Assembly (NCBI GenBank): GCA_002964805.2 | Contig: PUDQ02000001.1 | Span: 2,442,001 to 2,506,000 of the forward strand | Length of the DNA stretch: 64,000 nt | Direction: 5' to 3' | Source of the DNA: Trametes villosa | Taxonomy: Eukaryota; Basidiomycota; Agaricomycetes; Polyporales; Polyporaceae | Shown here: positions 24,292 to 35,087 of the stretch, in pieces | Numbering within the stretch: position 1 is the first letter of the stretch | Layout: each line of letters begins with the position of its first letter | Program-made: the position numbers and the translations under genes | Notes under the pieces: generated by a model | Databases searched by the model: none | What the model was told of the DNA's origin: nothing | What the model saw: only the letters and a program-made list of their open reading frames with translations

Positions 24292-25430
24292 ATGTCTCTC
24301 GCTCTGGTCCAGCTCGCGTCTCGCTGTCGACAATGTAGCGGCACAGTCGGTCTTCTGGTAAAGTCGGACGCTACGCGAAACAGAGGGATATTGACAGGCT
24401 TGCAGAGGTATGCGCCTCAGAGGCAATTCCACTACACTCCCGCCATTCTGGCCCGGAAGGAGAAGAAGCCGCCTGTCCCGACGAAGAAGCAGCTCGCGAT
24501 AAAGGAGCGGAAGCGGGCGCAGAAGCACAAGAAAAACCTGTACGACAATGAGAAGATGACGCTGGACGACGCGATCAATGTCTTGCGGGTACGTCGTACG
24601 CAGTGTCAGTGTGAACTCTGCTTAGGTGCGTGGCGGGTATAGGCGGTCGAGGTGGCATCTCCGAACGCGACGTACGAGCTTGTCGTGAAGACCGAGATGG
24701 GCAAGGGCACCACCATCCCGAAGGGTCGTTTCAACCTTCCTCGAGAGACCAAGGAGCAGACCAAGGACCGTATCCTTGTGTTCGCGGAGGGAAGGCAGGC
24801 GGAAGAGGCGAAGAAGGCTGGTGCCGACATTGTTGGAGGTCTTGAGCTCGTCGAGGGTGTACGTTCGCTTTCTCTAGGACGCGTCAGGCTCGCTCACGTC
24901 TCCGCCAGATCATCAATGGCCGCCACCAAGCCACTCTCTTCTTGTGCAGCACCTCCCTCATTCGTGGCATCACTCCCAAGCTTGGTCGTGTGCTCGGTCC
25001 CCGTGGCCTGATGCCGTCTGAACGTAGAGGGACGGTTACGGATGATATTGGTGGTTTCATTCGGAGGCTCAAGGGTACGAGCGAGTGGAAGGGCGACAAG
25101 GAAGGCACCATTAGGCAGCCGATCGCCAAGGTGAGTACGCTGTCTCTCTCTAAGTCTTCGCCAGTATTTATGCATCCGCAGATGCACTTCCCCGTGAACG
25201 ACGTCGTGAAGAACATCCGGTACTTCCTCACCGTCGTGAAGCGTGCCACAGGCAACATCCGCGACCCCAAGGCGGAGGCCAACAAGAAGGACACCAGCCA
25301 GAAGCCCAGTGAGTGCATGCGCGTCCGCCGAGAAAGTGGGTATACTCAATAGGATGTTGCAGCGCAAGCCATTACGCGGGTTCTTCTGAGCTCCCGGCAG
25401 GGCCCAAGTATCCAGATCGCGGATGCGTAG
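24292..25430 (+). CDS. MRPL1: Mitochondrial large ribosomal subunit protein uL1m
   Basis: Homologue of bacterial L1, the mobile L1-stalk protein that guides deacylated tRNA out of the E site. A mitochondrial presequence (MSLALVQLASRCRQC) leads into a basic linker. The L1 fold follows: DAINVLRAVEVASPNATYEL, PRETKEQTKDRILVFAEG, then the L1 signature region ITPKLGRVLGPRGLMPSER. The C-terminal half (FPVNDVVKNIRYFLTVVK) closes domain I. At least five exons; the last joins QKPT|QAITRVLLSSRQGP and ends at TAG 25428-25430. Converges with RSM22, 213 bp away. Confidence 0.93.
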
Positions 25431-25643
25431 GGAGTGCCGCTTTCCACGCCCTTGATCTGTTGTCGCTCACCTACTTCGTTATAATCATGTTATTAATTGG
25501 CTTTCTCTCGGTATGCCCATGAGGGATTTCTCCATAAGAGCGGTGTGGATCATTAAGACGAGTGGAGGTGTGCTACTACAAATACGGCGCGAAAGCAAGT
25601 ACAGCGAGATAGTGACAAGGTCGGAAAACATATGGACGACGAT

Positions 25644-27856
25644 CTAGAGACGTTCCTCCGCCAGCCGCTGCGCTCTTCGCTGGTCACGCCGCTTCTCCCT
25701 GATTTCCTCCGACATTTCCGTGTAATTGACCGCATTGGGTTTGGGGCCCCTGCGCTTCCGCTTGCCGATGTCTTGCCCTTCACTTGGGTTGTGTCCTGGG
25801 CGCAGCGGTTGTTGCCGTACTTGCGGCTTGTTCTTGGGTTCGTGCGGGAACAAGTCGCCCCATTCCGACTTGCGGGCGTCGTAGAACGGCTGTTTACCTT
25901 GCGATTTCGGGATGGTCATGCGCATTATTTGACCTATGACGGCTAAGTTAACATCGCAGTCGCATGCCAGGCGGGAGTAGCCAACGTACCTTCCGCAGTG
26001 CAGCCATCAAGGATGATGTGGCCGCTGCGTTTGAGAGGGGGGAAGACCAGACGGGGCCAACTATACGCCTCCTGCCTCAATGCAGCACTCAGGTCGGACG
26101 GGGAGAGTGCCGTCTCCCCGAGCGAGATGCTGTCATCCGCCGAGGCGTCTTCGAGGGAATCAGCAACGGTGGGGGCTGGGTGGTCACCGTCGATGGAAAG
26201 TTGGGCGACCGACGCGTCAACCTGCTTCAGTAGCTCGCGCTTCCCGACACCCCCGACTCGCCCCACTTTCGTCGTCGCTGGAGGTGGTCGGGGGCCGCGG
26301 CGTATCACAACGTACGAATAGTCCATGTTCTCATGGCCTGTCCCAGAGTGCTTCGTCTTGCGGACGAATGCTGGTCTCTGTAGGCGCTGTGAGAAGCTGC
26401 ACGCCAACTTGCTGGCTCCGAACTGATACAAGGGACAGGCACGATCGTGGGGACACTGTGCTGGCGTCAGCATCCGAGTCGCCGCACCAGATCAATGACA
26501 TACCGGCGCGACGACATGGGCACCCCTGATGGACAGGTCGGACGTCGACGGATCTTCTGTCTCTTTCTGGCCCAGTCTCAGTAACTGCTCCCGGGCTTCC
26601 GCGACATTCTCAAAGTCATGGTCAATGAGAACCTGTAGCGGACATGAACAGTGAGCTCCTCGTGCTCGAATGCCCTGTCGCATGGTCACATACCATAACC
26701 TCCGCGCCACTATCCCACATTTCCTTTATGAGCGCCTTCCGCTCAACCGACGTGGGTAGTGAAGAGAGCAAAAACGCCGACACCGCCAAGACCTTCGCAC
26801 CGTCCTCCCGCGACATGACATTCTCCTCGTGGAATGCCTTTTGCCACGCTATGTCGAGACCACCCATCTCAATATCTACCAGACGTCAGTTTGGCAGCAG
26901 ACGATCAGGAGCAGGTGAACGTACCCCGAACGAGACGCTTCCCGATCCGCACGAGGCCCTCCCGCTTGTCAATGCCGAGGTAGCTGTTGAGGCTCGAGTG
27001 GCCCATTTCGAAGGCCGACATATCGGTGGGGTCCCGTCCGCGAACCTCGCCTTTGAATACATGTCCGGACGCCCTAGTGGAGTTATGTCAGGCGGCGCCG
27101 AAACACTGGTGTAACTCAGTACTGACCACAGTGCGCTTCCGGTAGCAGCGCCCCAGTCTATCACGCGTTGCACCTGCCATTCAGGACCCAAACGTTGTTT
27201 GACATGGTCGAGGACAGCGTATATAGCGGAGTAATGGGATGGGAGCGCAACAGTCGCGAAGGCGGTGGCATCCCGGAGCGAATGCTTGCCGGCTTGTTTT
27301 CCGGACTTGTATTTCACGTCGTATTCGGAGTCCCACTCTACGCGTGGGCTGTAGTTGCTAGATAGGAAAAGCCTCTTTGCGTCTTGATGCAACTGGGGTT
27401 TGTCGGACGCTGGCGAAGCATGAGCGAGATACTGTGGCATATGCAGGTCGTGCAGAGCTTACCCGCAACCATCTGCTCGATGGTGGTCTGCATCTCCTGG
27501 GAAAGTATGACCGCGCCCGTCCTTTGGCTCCCGAAAAATGCGGCAGGGGATTTACTCCGCTCTCGGTGGCTACCGCCTTCGTCCTGCGCGTCGATCTCCG
27601 CGGAGGTCAAGTAATCCACCTCGGCGTCTGGGTCGTGAGGGAACACCTCCAATTCCCGCGGAGCGTTGGCGTCATGTTTCACTTTGTGAGCCAAGGACAT
27701 CTCCACGTCTTTGAGCAGAGCTTGGAAAGCCGGGTCCAGGTCAAGAGGTGCATTGGGGCGATGGGAAGGAGGTGCTGAGGTCGAAGACCAGCGCGCTATG
27801 TCAGACTGTCGGCGCAGAACGACGGCAAGCGTCCTATTATAGCCGAGGCGCAGCAT
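25644..27856 (-). CDS. RSM22: Rsm22/METTL17-like mitochondrial ribosome assembly methyltransferase-fold protein
   Basis: Member of the Rsm22 family, required for assembly or maturation of the mitochondrial small subunit. Seen in order: an Arg/Leu-rich mitochondrial N-terminus from ATG 27856; a SAM-binding-like motif (VQRVIDWGAATGSALW); WDSGAEVMVLIDHDFENV; and the family's cysteine motif CPHDRACPL with a third Cys in SKLACSFSQRLQRP and a fourth in KRSGHIILDGCTAEG. These four cysteines correspond to the [4Fe-4S] ligands described for METTL17. The tail after the last intron is strongly basic (GKRKRRGPKP). At least five introns; the one near 25950 joins AEG|QIMRMTIPKS. Divergent from SAD1. Confidence 0.88.
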
Positions 27857-28183
27857 GTCCGGCGGGTATACGCAGCCTTGAAATTAGTCCTAGCAAGCCC
27901 ACAGCGTTGTAGAGAGTGAGAAGGACGAGAGAAAGTCGGAAAACAGGCAGACGGCGCTGTCAGCTGAAGCACTCGGCGCGAATAGACGATCGCCGCTTAC
28001 ACACTACCAAAAGCGGTCAAGTAGCCGGTGGAGGACCCCGACCACTGCTGTACGGAATATCCACGCGTCGCGCTGCAGCCACCGCGAACTCGGCGCGAAC
28101 GCGACTCGCACCGTTCTCCGTTGCATCTCACTGAACACCCTCATCTTCGGCTGCGTCTGTACTACACAACTCGCTGTCGCAAG
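27857..28183. promoter_or_regulatory. Divergent promoter region, RSM22 / SAD1
   Basis: 327 bp between two start codons pointing away from each other. No TATA box stands out. Confidence 0.5.
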
Positions 28184-30167
28184 ATGTCTACTAGTGCAAA
28201 ACACTCGAGCGCCGACGCTGAATCCGCCCGCCCAGCTAAGAGGGTACGCGTCGACGAAGCCGCTGCTGCAAAGGCAGAGGCTGCGTTAGCAGATGGCGAT
28301 AGCGAAGAGGAAGGGGAGGAGGCCGCGTCGCACGGGTTAGGTCAGGCAGAACCTCAGAAAGCCTCGGACTTGTACCTTGACACTGTATGTATGGCACGTT
28401 AAGCGAAGTGGACGCCGTCTGAAGGTGCACATAGATCAACAGAGCTGTACTGGACTTCGACTTCGAAAAAGTGTGCTCTGTCTCCTCGTCTAACATCAAC
28501 ATATATGGCTGCCTCGTGTGCGGAAAGTACTTCCAGGGCCGAGGGCGTAACTCGTACGCGTTCGCCCACGCCATCCACGACGATCACCACGTTTTCATAA
28601 ACCTGGAGACCACCAAGGTGTGCACCAGCCTCCCCTTGCTAGCCCTTGAGCGTGTCGCTCATCAGTGTCTCAGGTCTATGTGCTCCCCGACGGTTATCTC
28701 GTCTCGGATCCGTCCCTTGAGGACATCTCTTTCGTCCTCTCCCCGACCTTCACCCCCGCATCGACATCCACTCTATCTACTCCCTTGCACCTGCAGAAAC
28801 CATCTTACGATCTCGCAAATAAACCCTACATTCCAGGGTATATCGGCCTCAACAATATCAAGAGGAACGACTACCTGAACGTCGTGATCCACTCCCTCCT
28901 CCATGTTTCGCCTCTACGAGACCATTTGTTGCTGTCAAATGAGCGCGGAAAGCAGTCCGAGCTGCTGAGGAGGTTCTCTGGGCTTGCGAAGAAGCTGTGG
29001 AACCCCCGGCTATTCAAGAGCCAAGTTAGCCCGCACGAGTTCCTTCAAGAGGTTAACCGGGCAAGCGCGGGCAAGTTCAGCTTAGAGAAGCAAGGCGACC
29101 CCGTAGAATTCCTTGGATGGCTCCTCAACCGCCTGCACAAGGATATGGGTGGTACCAAGAAGAAGAACTCAAGTACGTCTGCTATCGTGAAAACATGTCC
29201 GCGAGGCTGACAGACGCTCTCGGAAGGCGTCATCTTCTCCACCTTCCAAGGCGAAGTTCGGATGGAAAACCAGCAGGTTCTCGTACGACCCGATACCGAG
29301 GCCAACGAGAAGCCGCGGTTTGAGTTTGACAGAGGTTAGTTGCTACTGTCTCCGCAGCATGTCGGGGTGGTCGTCTTACATTGCTTCGCAGAGATCAAAT
29401 CGACGGTATCGCCGTTCCTCTTTCTCGCCATCGACCTACCACCGCCGCCGTTGTTCCAGGACTCGGTGGAGAAGAACATCATCCCGCAAGTCAGCATACA
29501 ATCTGTATTGGCCAAGTATGATGGCCAGAAGACACAAGTACGCCGACCACCGTAATTCCGACGTGCAGCCGCTGATATGTCACCACAGGAATCCGCCGGA
29601 CAGCTCCGCCGCTTCAAGTGCCAGCGGTTGCCCCCTTACATCATCCTGCACTTCAAACGATTCACCAAGAACCAGTTCGTCGAGGAGAAAAATCCCACCA
29701 TCGTCAACTTCCCCCTACGGGGACTTGACTTCAGAGAATGTAGGTGCCAAAGGCCGTCCCAAGGTTAGCGCTATACTGACTTCGGGATTCGATCGCGCCG
29801 TTATCCCGCAGACGTGGATTCTCCGGCATCGCATCCTTCCACTGTCTACGACCTGATCGCGAACGTCACCCACGAGTCCGCGGCAGGCACCACGCATGAC
29901 AAGGAGAGCACGGTGTGGAAAGTCCACCTGCGCGCCGGTGCAGGCGGCGGGGAGAATGAGAGGTGGTTCCAGATCCAGGACCTGATCGTTGAGGAGATCA
30001 GGAAGGAGATGATTGTGCTCGGCGAGACAATACTTCAGGTACGGCCGTTCAGTAACGCCCCCGTGCGAAGCCGTCCGCAATTAATATCCACGGTGTCGGT
30101 GCAGATCTGGGAACGCAGACCAAACGCTGTGTCGCCGGCGGGCGGAATGGACGTCGACAAGGCCTGA
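28184..30167 (+). CDS. SAD1: U4/U6.U5 tri-snRNP protein Sad1/USP39 (catalytically dead USP)
   Basis: Sad1/USP39 stabilises the U4/U6.U5 tri-snRNP before spliceosome activation. The N-terminus is acidic with a KRVRVDE basic patch. A UBP-type zinc finger follows (CSVSSSNINIYGCLVCGKYF, then SYAFAHAIHDDHHVFINLET), then the USP fold (YIPGYIGLNNIKRNDYLNVV). Here the catalytic Cys box reads KRNDYLN, with Asp where active USPs have Cys, as in human USP39. SAGQLRRFKCQRLPPYIILH and HFKRFTKNQFVEEKNPTIVN are also family blocks. The C-terminus (WFQIQDLIVEEI, LQIWERR) is typical. About eight exons, end TGA 30165-30167. Confidence 0.95.
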
Positions 30168-30970
30168 CTGGGCCCCTTGTCGGGCATAGCACCGCCGCTA
30201 CGGCCATGCAGTGGGGCAAGGGGCTAGCTATAGCATGACCATGTACAGTATCAGATGTACGTTTCGAGGTAACTACTTCATCTCCCGGTTTCGTCTCCGG
30301 ACGCCTGCCTCGGAGCTTGAAGGTTCGGAGCGGAGGCCGGGCTCGGTTCGCCTCGAGCTGCTGTTGTTACGCCCGAGTCACTGGGCGCCACCCCCGAAGA
30401 CGCCGAGCGGGGAGATGCGTCACCGCTGGAAGTTGCACTGTCAGAACGGCGTTTCACGTTGAGCTGGGAGCTTCGCCGAGGGCGCATAGGGAAGGATACT
30501 CGCTTGTTACTGTTTTGGTCAAACAAAGGTTTAAAGATGTAAATGCCGGACAACACGCCTGTGCAATGTCAAACGTAGATCAGCCTCGGAGATCTGTGGC
30601 CACTCCAGCGAGAATATCAGTCTACCTGTGACACCTGCCACCAACAAAGGTACCGCCCGCTGACGTGCCATTCTTGAGATCTGCCGTCGTAGTTTATCTC
30701 AAGCCTGCGAGCGCCGGTGTACGAGAACGCGGCCGCTGGCACAGCGAATGTTGCCTGTTACGTAAGGTAGGAACACCGGCGGCAATTCAGACGTTTTAGC
30801 ACCGAACTCCGGCGGTCGAAGCCGGCGGTCGACACCTCTGTCCCAGAAAGGCACTGCACAGCGGATCTATTCATCACAAGCGGCCACCACAAATGACGAC
30901 GACGGGCATTCTACAGACGGGCGAGCAGGAGTCATGTCTAATTCGCCGCGTCCGGCGGAGCAACTCTCAT
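30168..30970. other. Intergenic region at left edge of the gene-poor block
   Basis: No supported gene. Short open frames on both strands lack introns in frame or family motifs. GC-rich to about 30480, more mixed after. Confidence 0.45.
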
Positions 30971-31371
30971 CTACCCCGCCAAGAGCTGGAGCTTGACGAG
31001 GGCTTGTCTAGCCGCTTCTTCCTTCGCCGCCCCCTTCTGGTTGGAAGTAGCAGTTCCCGAAATCTCGCCGTTGACTAAGAAAGATGGTTAGCGGGTTTCA
31101 GCCTGAAGATCCCCCTCAAGGCGGAGCCGAACTCACTCTTGCAAGTCACGGTCCACTGGATGCTGTTTCCCGCACCGGTATGGCTCTCGGCCCACCCCAG
31201 GGCAGCGAGCTGACCCTGCTTCTGGAGGTCTGCGGGGAGCATTCTGTGTTATTGTACGACGCTGATTTTTATCCGCAAAATACTTGCAGTTGTTCAGGTC
31301 GACGACGTAGCCTATAGGAGGGGGTGAGATGTCAGCGAAAAGGCGCAAGAGGTGAGCTTCTTACGAGGCAT
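30971..31371 (-). CDS. Small single-domain dsRNA-binding protein 1 (75 aa)
   Basis: Four exons: 31365-31371, 31288-31311, 31137-31229 and 30971-31074, total 228 nt. The protein begins MPRYVVDLNNYLQKQG, matching helix 1 of the dsRBD (LNxYxQ). It continues with LGWAESHTGAGNSIQWTVTC (beta strands 1-2 and loop 2), INGEISGTATSN (strand 3), and QKGAAKEEAARQALVKLQLL (helix 2, with the AKxxAAxxAL signature). It is just one dsRBD with no other domain. The intron after LNN uses a GC donor (GCAAGT); all others are GT..AG. All three introns are phase 1. A TATA box lies about 95 bp before the ATG. Likely role: binding structured or double-stranded RNA; partners and process unknown. Confidence 0.78.
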
Positions 31372-33009
31372 TGGCAGCGAAGAGGTGCGGTTGTTTTTGA
31401 GGATGCGAGGAGTTCGATGAGGTGACTCTGAGTCTGAGGGAAAGACATCCTGACCTACCACCGTTTTATACTTCATACCTGCGCTCGTCGACGGCCGTTC
31501 CATGTCAGAGAGGTATGCCACTCCGGTCAGTGGACCCCGTCTCTATCAGTGGGACGCTTGACAGCACATGGGTAGAGTAACCGTCTGACGTCCCTGTGCA
31601 ACGGCGCAAACACGAAATGTCGTCAGTCACAGATGTCTCCGGGCTCCAAACGTACGGGTCATGACGATGCGGGCCCCAGGAATTTTTCCCGCACGGCGTC
31701 CCCGATCGAGGAGGCCGCAGTATCACCAGCAGGCGTCGCGTCGAGGCGTGGCCGCATCATAGCCCGGAGCATGACAGTGCAACTGAGATTCTAATGCCAT
31801 CGTACTCCATTATACAGCGTGAGTAGTATTTGTGTCTCGGTCCATACGAAGGGGTACCCACTAGGCTGTTTTATGTTGAGGTAAGGCCTGATTCACTGGC
31901 TATGGGACCTTGCCTCGGCCTTGAAGTCCGCACTGAAGAGTATGAACTTGGCTGAACTATGTCCAGCGGCCGTCAGAACTTCTGTTATGCCGCTTCGCTT
32001 CATTGCAAGACGCCCCGCGCGGAACGCACACCATAACATGATTTCCTCGTACACCAAGTTTGCGCGACGATGCAAAACTGTGAGACGATGTCACCTGAAG
32101 CGGACTGTCGTTAGTAAGGCGGTCAGGTTCGATGAAACGCATTGCGTACCACGTACGGGAAGCCTTGTGCCCAAAAAGCTTAATGGCCGCCGGCGCATGG
32201 ACTCATGTAACGTAAAGGTCTGGCGTGTGGACGCTCCGTAGGACATCTATCCACGCCGATGCGCCACATAGAACCTTAGAAGAAGCAATTAGTAACGTCG
32301 TTGTGGGCTCTCTCTTCCCCGATGATATGCCGCTGCCGATGTACCGGTGTCGTTTGTGGAAGAACAAGTCGCAACGCCTTAGGAGCATGTCTCGCCCTGC
32401 TACAAGTACTGGCAATACCAAATCGCATGGGCTGGGCAATGGGTTATCGTTGCAAAGCAGCGATAGATGGATCTGCACATGAAAGTATAGTCAGCACAAG
32501 AATGCCATAGCAATCTAATACTACTCCGAGTCTGGACTTACCGTTCCTATCGAGGGACAAGCGCGGTAGAGACGCCCCTACTAGAGACGGTCGCGCTCGC
32601 TGGCGAGGTCGCTGGTATGACGTGAGTGTAGCACCGGCCGCCGGATGTCTGATACACAGCAGAGTATAACGCCTATTGTAGATGCGCCTGTGCGCCCCGC
32701 CCGGCGTTGGCCAGAGCAGTTCACAGCCGGGGAGTGCGCCGCGACCATCGCCGCGTTTTCAAAGTTCGGACGAGTGACGCCCAGGCACGCTCCCGCGAGC
32801 GCTCGTAGCGCGCGGCGCTTTGCAGCCGGCGGAGGGACGGTACTAGCACCCACAGCAATACATAGGGGATCGAGAAGACACATGACAGCAATCTAGGAAC
32901 CGGTATCGCTACACGAGACGCATGGAAAGGTCCGAGAGTGAAGGGACGGGGAGGCTACGTGAAAGACAATGGGAAGAAGTTCAAATCAGGCGCGCGGCGC
33001 GCCACTCGC
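31372..33009. other. Gene-poor spacer between dsRBD genes 1 and 2
   Basis: Apart from the TATA box of gene 1 at its left end, no gene is supported. The 100-aa minus frame at 32581-32883 has no family motif and its opposite strand is equally open. Possible decayed repeats cannot be judged without alignment. Confidence 0.45.
31464..31470 (-). promoter_or_regulatory. TATA box of dsRBD gene 1
   Basis: TATAAAA on the minus strand, 93-99 bp upstream of the ATG, followed by a C/T-rich leader. Confidence 0.6.
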
Positions 33010-33482
33010 TCAGGTCGCGGACTCGGAATTCGTCGCGACGTCGGTGCCGCCTCCGGACGCAGCATCTGCGTCTTGGGCGACCAGGATGGCCAGCGCCGCG
33101 CTCGCTGCCGCCTCCCTAGCGAGGTTCATCTTGCTGCCTGTGCCTGAGGCCACCTCTTCGTCGTTGACTGCTTTCACCGTTACCTCAGCTCGTAGCGAAC
33201 CATTAGGCCAGAGTGAAGACGTACTCTTGCAGGTCGAAGTCCATGTAACCTCGTGACGCGGGCCGGTGGACACGTCCTTCCAGATCAGCGTGGCCAAGCG
33301 GCCTCTGTTCTGCAGGTCTAGATGGGTAAGATGGTGAGCATCGTGGAGCTTTCGGTTTCTGGGGAACTCACAGTTGTTCAGAGCGACGATGGAAGACTCT
33401 GGAACGACAGAGAAGAAGGACAAACGCCGTCAGTCGGGAGCGAGCGAACACTTGTGGGCGACCACGTACCGACGCTGGCCAT
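33010..33482 (-). CDS. Small single-domain dsRNA-binding protein 2 (103 aa)
   Basis: Four exons: 33470-33482, 33372-33398, 33225-33317 and 33010-33188 (312 nt), all introns phase 1. The protein reads MASVESSIVALNNYLQNRGR (helix 1), LATLIWKDVSTGPRHEVTWT (strands 1-2 with the GPxH loop that enters the RNA minor groove), TEVTVKAVNDEEVASGTGS (strand 3), and KMNLAREAAASAALAIL (helix 2). A short acidic, Ser/Thr-rich tail (about 20 aa) follows, which the other two copies lack. Exon 3 is exactly 93 nt, as in gene 1, with the two flanking introns at the same dsRBD positions, so the two are clear paralogues. The 3'-most acceptor has two candidates; I chose the one that keeps the frame. This is the best-conserved RNA-binding surface of the three. 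Confidence 0.8.
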
Positions 33483-34743
33483 CCTGTTCTATGTTCTGTG
33501 TTCTGAGGAGCCTCTCCAGTGCCCACCGGTCCCCGCTATATACACCTTGCCTTGCTCCGCTCGGACCTTCGGCTTGCCATAGCGGTCTACGGCAGGTTGC
33601 GCGCTGCAGCGAGAAGGGGAACTTGAGAATGACACGGCTAGGAGCTCATATGTCGGTACTGAAGTCCGTGCACATCACAGGCAGCGCGATCGACCGAGCA
33701 ACAAAGCAGGTGCGGGGAGATCACTGGCGAAGGCGCACCGCTCCATGGCTCGTCCGCCGGGAGGAGGTGAGGGGCGGAACGCTGCCAGATAAGGAGGCAC
33801 GACCCTAGGGCACTCCCAGCCTGACGAGGGCGGCGGGCAACAGGTGTCATACAAGCTGTATGACGAACTGCAGCTCCGTCTAAAGCGGGGAGGTGTGATT
33901 AGTTATGGCGGAGTTCTGGGACTGACTCACAGGCATTTGGCACGAAGCCGGGCAGCAGCCGAGGCTTCGCGGTAAGGCCGTCTCCGAAAGAGAGGCCTGC
34001 TTGATGCTTGCTTCCTGTTGTCTGTTTCCGCGTGGCGCGCACCGGGGGCCTAGACCAGAATATCTATATGAATCTCCCGCGAGGCAGGCCGGCCCTCTCG
34101 TGTCCAGCACCGACCGGAATCAGAGGCATCGTGCCAGCACACGACGCCTTCGCATGGTGTGGCAGCTCGCGACATTGCGGCTCTATATCGGATGTTCCGG
34201 AGCCGTCACAGATCCAGATTCGTGCAAAGAGTAGAACCGGCGAAGTGCTGAGGGCAGTAGACGTCTGTTCGTCGTCGGCGAGTGAGCGTAAAATCGGGGC
34301 GCTGGGCGTCGGAAATTAGCGCTGTTTCCAGTGCCGGCGCGAAGCAAGAGCAGCGTGAGCCCATGCCAGAGCCGCCCACACACCACATAGCATAAGACTC
34401 CTGAGTCCCCTCCGAGCATAGCAGACCCAAGTCCTAATTGGCACAAGCAGTGTCCGGCAAAGAAGAGGCGGCATCGCATTATCATCAAAGGGCATCGCAC
34501 GAATGCATCTGCAGGCATACACAGCAGGAAAGCGAGGATAGCAGGGCTATAGCCGAACCAGCAGAGCCTGAGAGGGGTACAGATCCAGACGTGAGGCGTG
34601 AGGCGATATTTGATACAGTGAGGTGCTGGGACACATTAGCAGCATTAGGGGAGTGGATGTAATGTTGCTGGCTTCAATCGGGTAACCTGAGATGCAGTCA
34701 GCTCACGAAGAACTAGAATAATGGAAGAGGCTCACAGACGAGT
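33483..34743. other. Spacer between dsRBD genes 2 and 3
   Basis: Holds the gene 2 promoter at its left end. Around 33790-34000 (minus) there is an ATGCCT followed by a GT..AG intron-like gap and a short exon that soon hits a stop. This is faintly like the 5' end of a dsRBD gene, but too weak to call. Otherwise nothing. Confidence 0.4.
33536..33542 (-). promoter_or_regulatory. TATA box of dsRBD gene 2
   Basis: TATATAG on the minus strand, 54-60 bp upstream of the ATG. Confidence 0.6.
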
Positions 34744-35087
34744 TTACTGTGGGCTGCGCATAGACCATACGGTGCGTAGTGCGTGCTCGGCGGCAATTTC
34801 GCGCGCATCGCCGGTGTTGAGAGCGGATCCACGGCCCACCTCGATCCCGTTCACTACCGTGCCTGCGTTAACATGGTTCGGGATTGGGAAGATAAAACGA
34901 AGATTTACGGAACACACGGGAAGTCCAGGTTGGGGCGTTTTGAGGTCCTGTCTTGAGATCATTCCATTGAAAGGTAATACGGTTCTTTTGCGCGTAGTTG
35001 TTCAGCTCCATGCGCCAGTCTATAGCAAGTCATTGATTGGAAACGTGAAGTATACGGATTAGATATCGAGGACTTACGCTGAGACAT
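34744..35087 (-). CDS. Small single-domain dsRNA-binding protein 3 (76 aa)
   Basis: Three exons: 35078-35087, 34918-35019 and 34744-34862 (231 nt), both introns phase 1. The protein reads MSQHWRMELNNYAQKNRITF (helix 1), QWNDLKTGPQNAPTWTS (strands 1-2), RTVVNGIEVGRGSAL (strand 3) and NTGDAREIAAEHALRTVWS (helix 2). The LNN|Y intron of its two neighbours is absent, so their exons 2 and 3 correspond to one exon here. GPxH has become GPQN, and the lysine cluster before helix 2 is gone (NTGDAR), so RNA binding may be weak and a protein-protein role is possible. TATA box about 120 bp upstream. Confidence 0.75.

Noticed and set aside
32581..32896. Overlapping 83-aa (plus) and 100-aa (minus) frames
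   Set aside because: Neither shows a domain, splice partner or promoter, and mutual overlap suggests chance.
33638..34110. Possible fourth, broken dsRBD gene (ATGCCT, intron-like gap, short exon)
   Set aside because: Only a few codons resemble the family and a stop follows quickly; no LNNY or AAxxAL block could be found.
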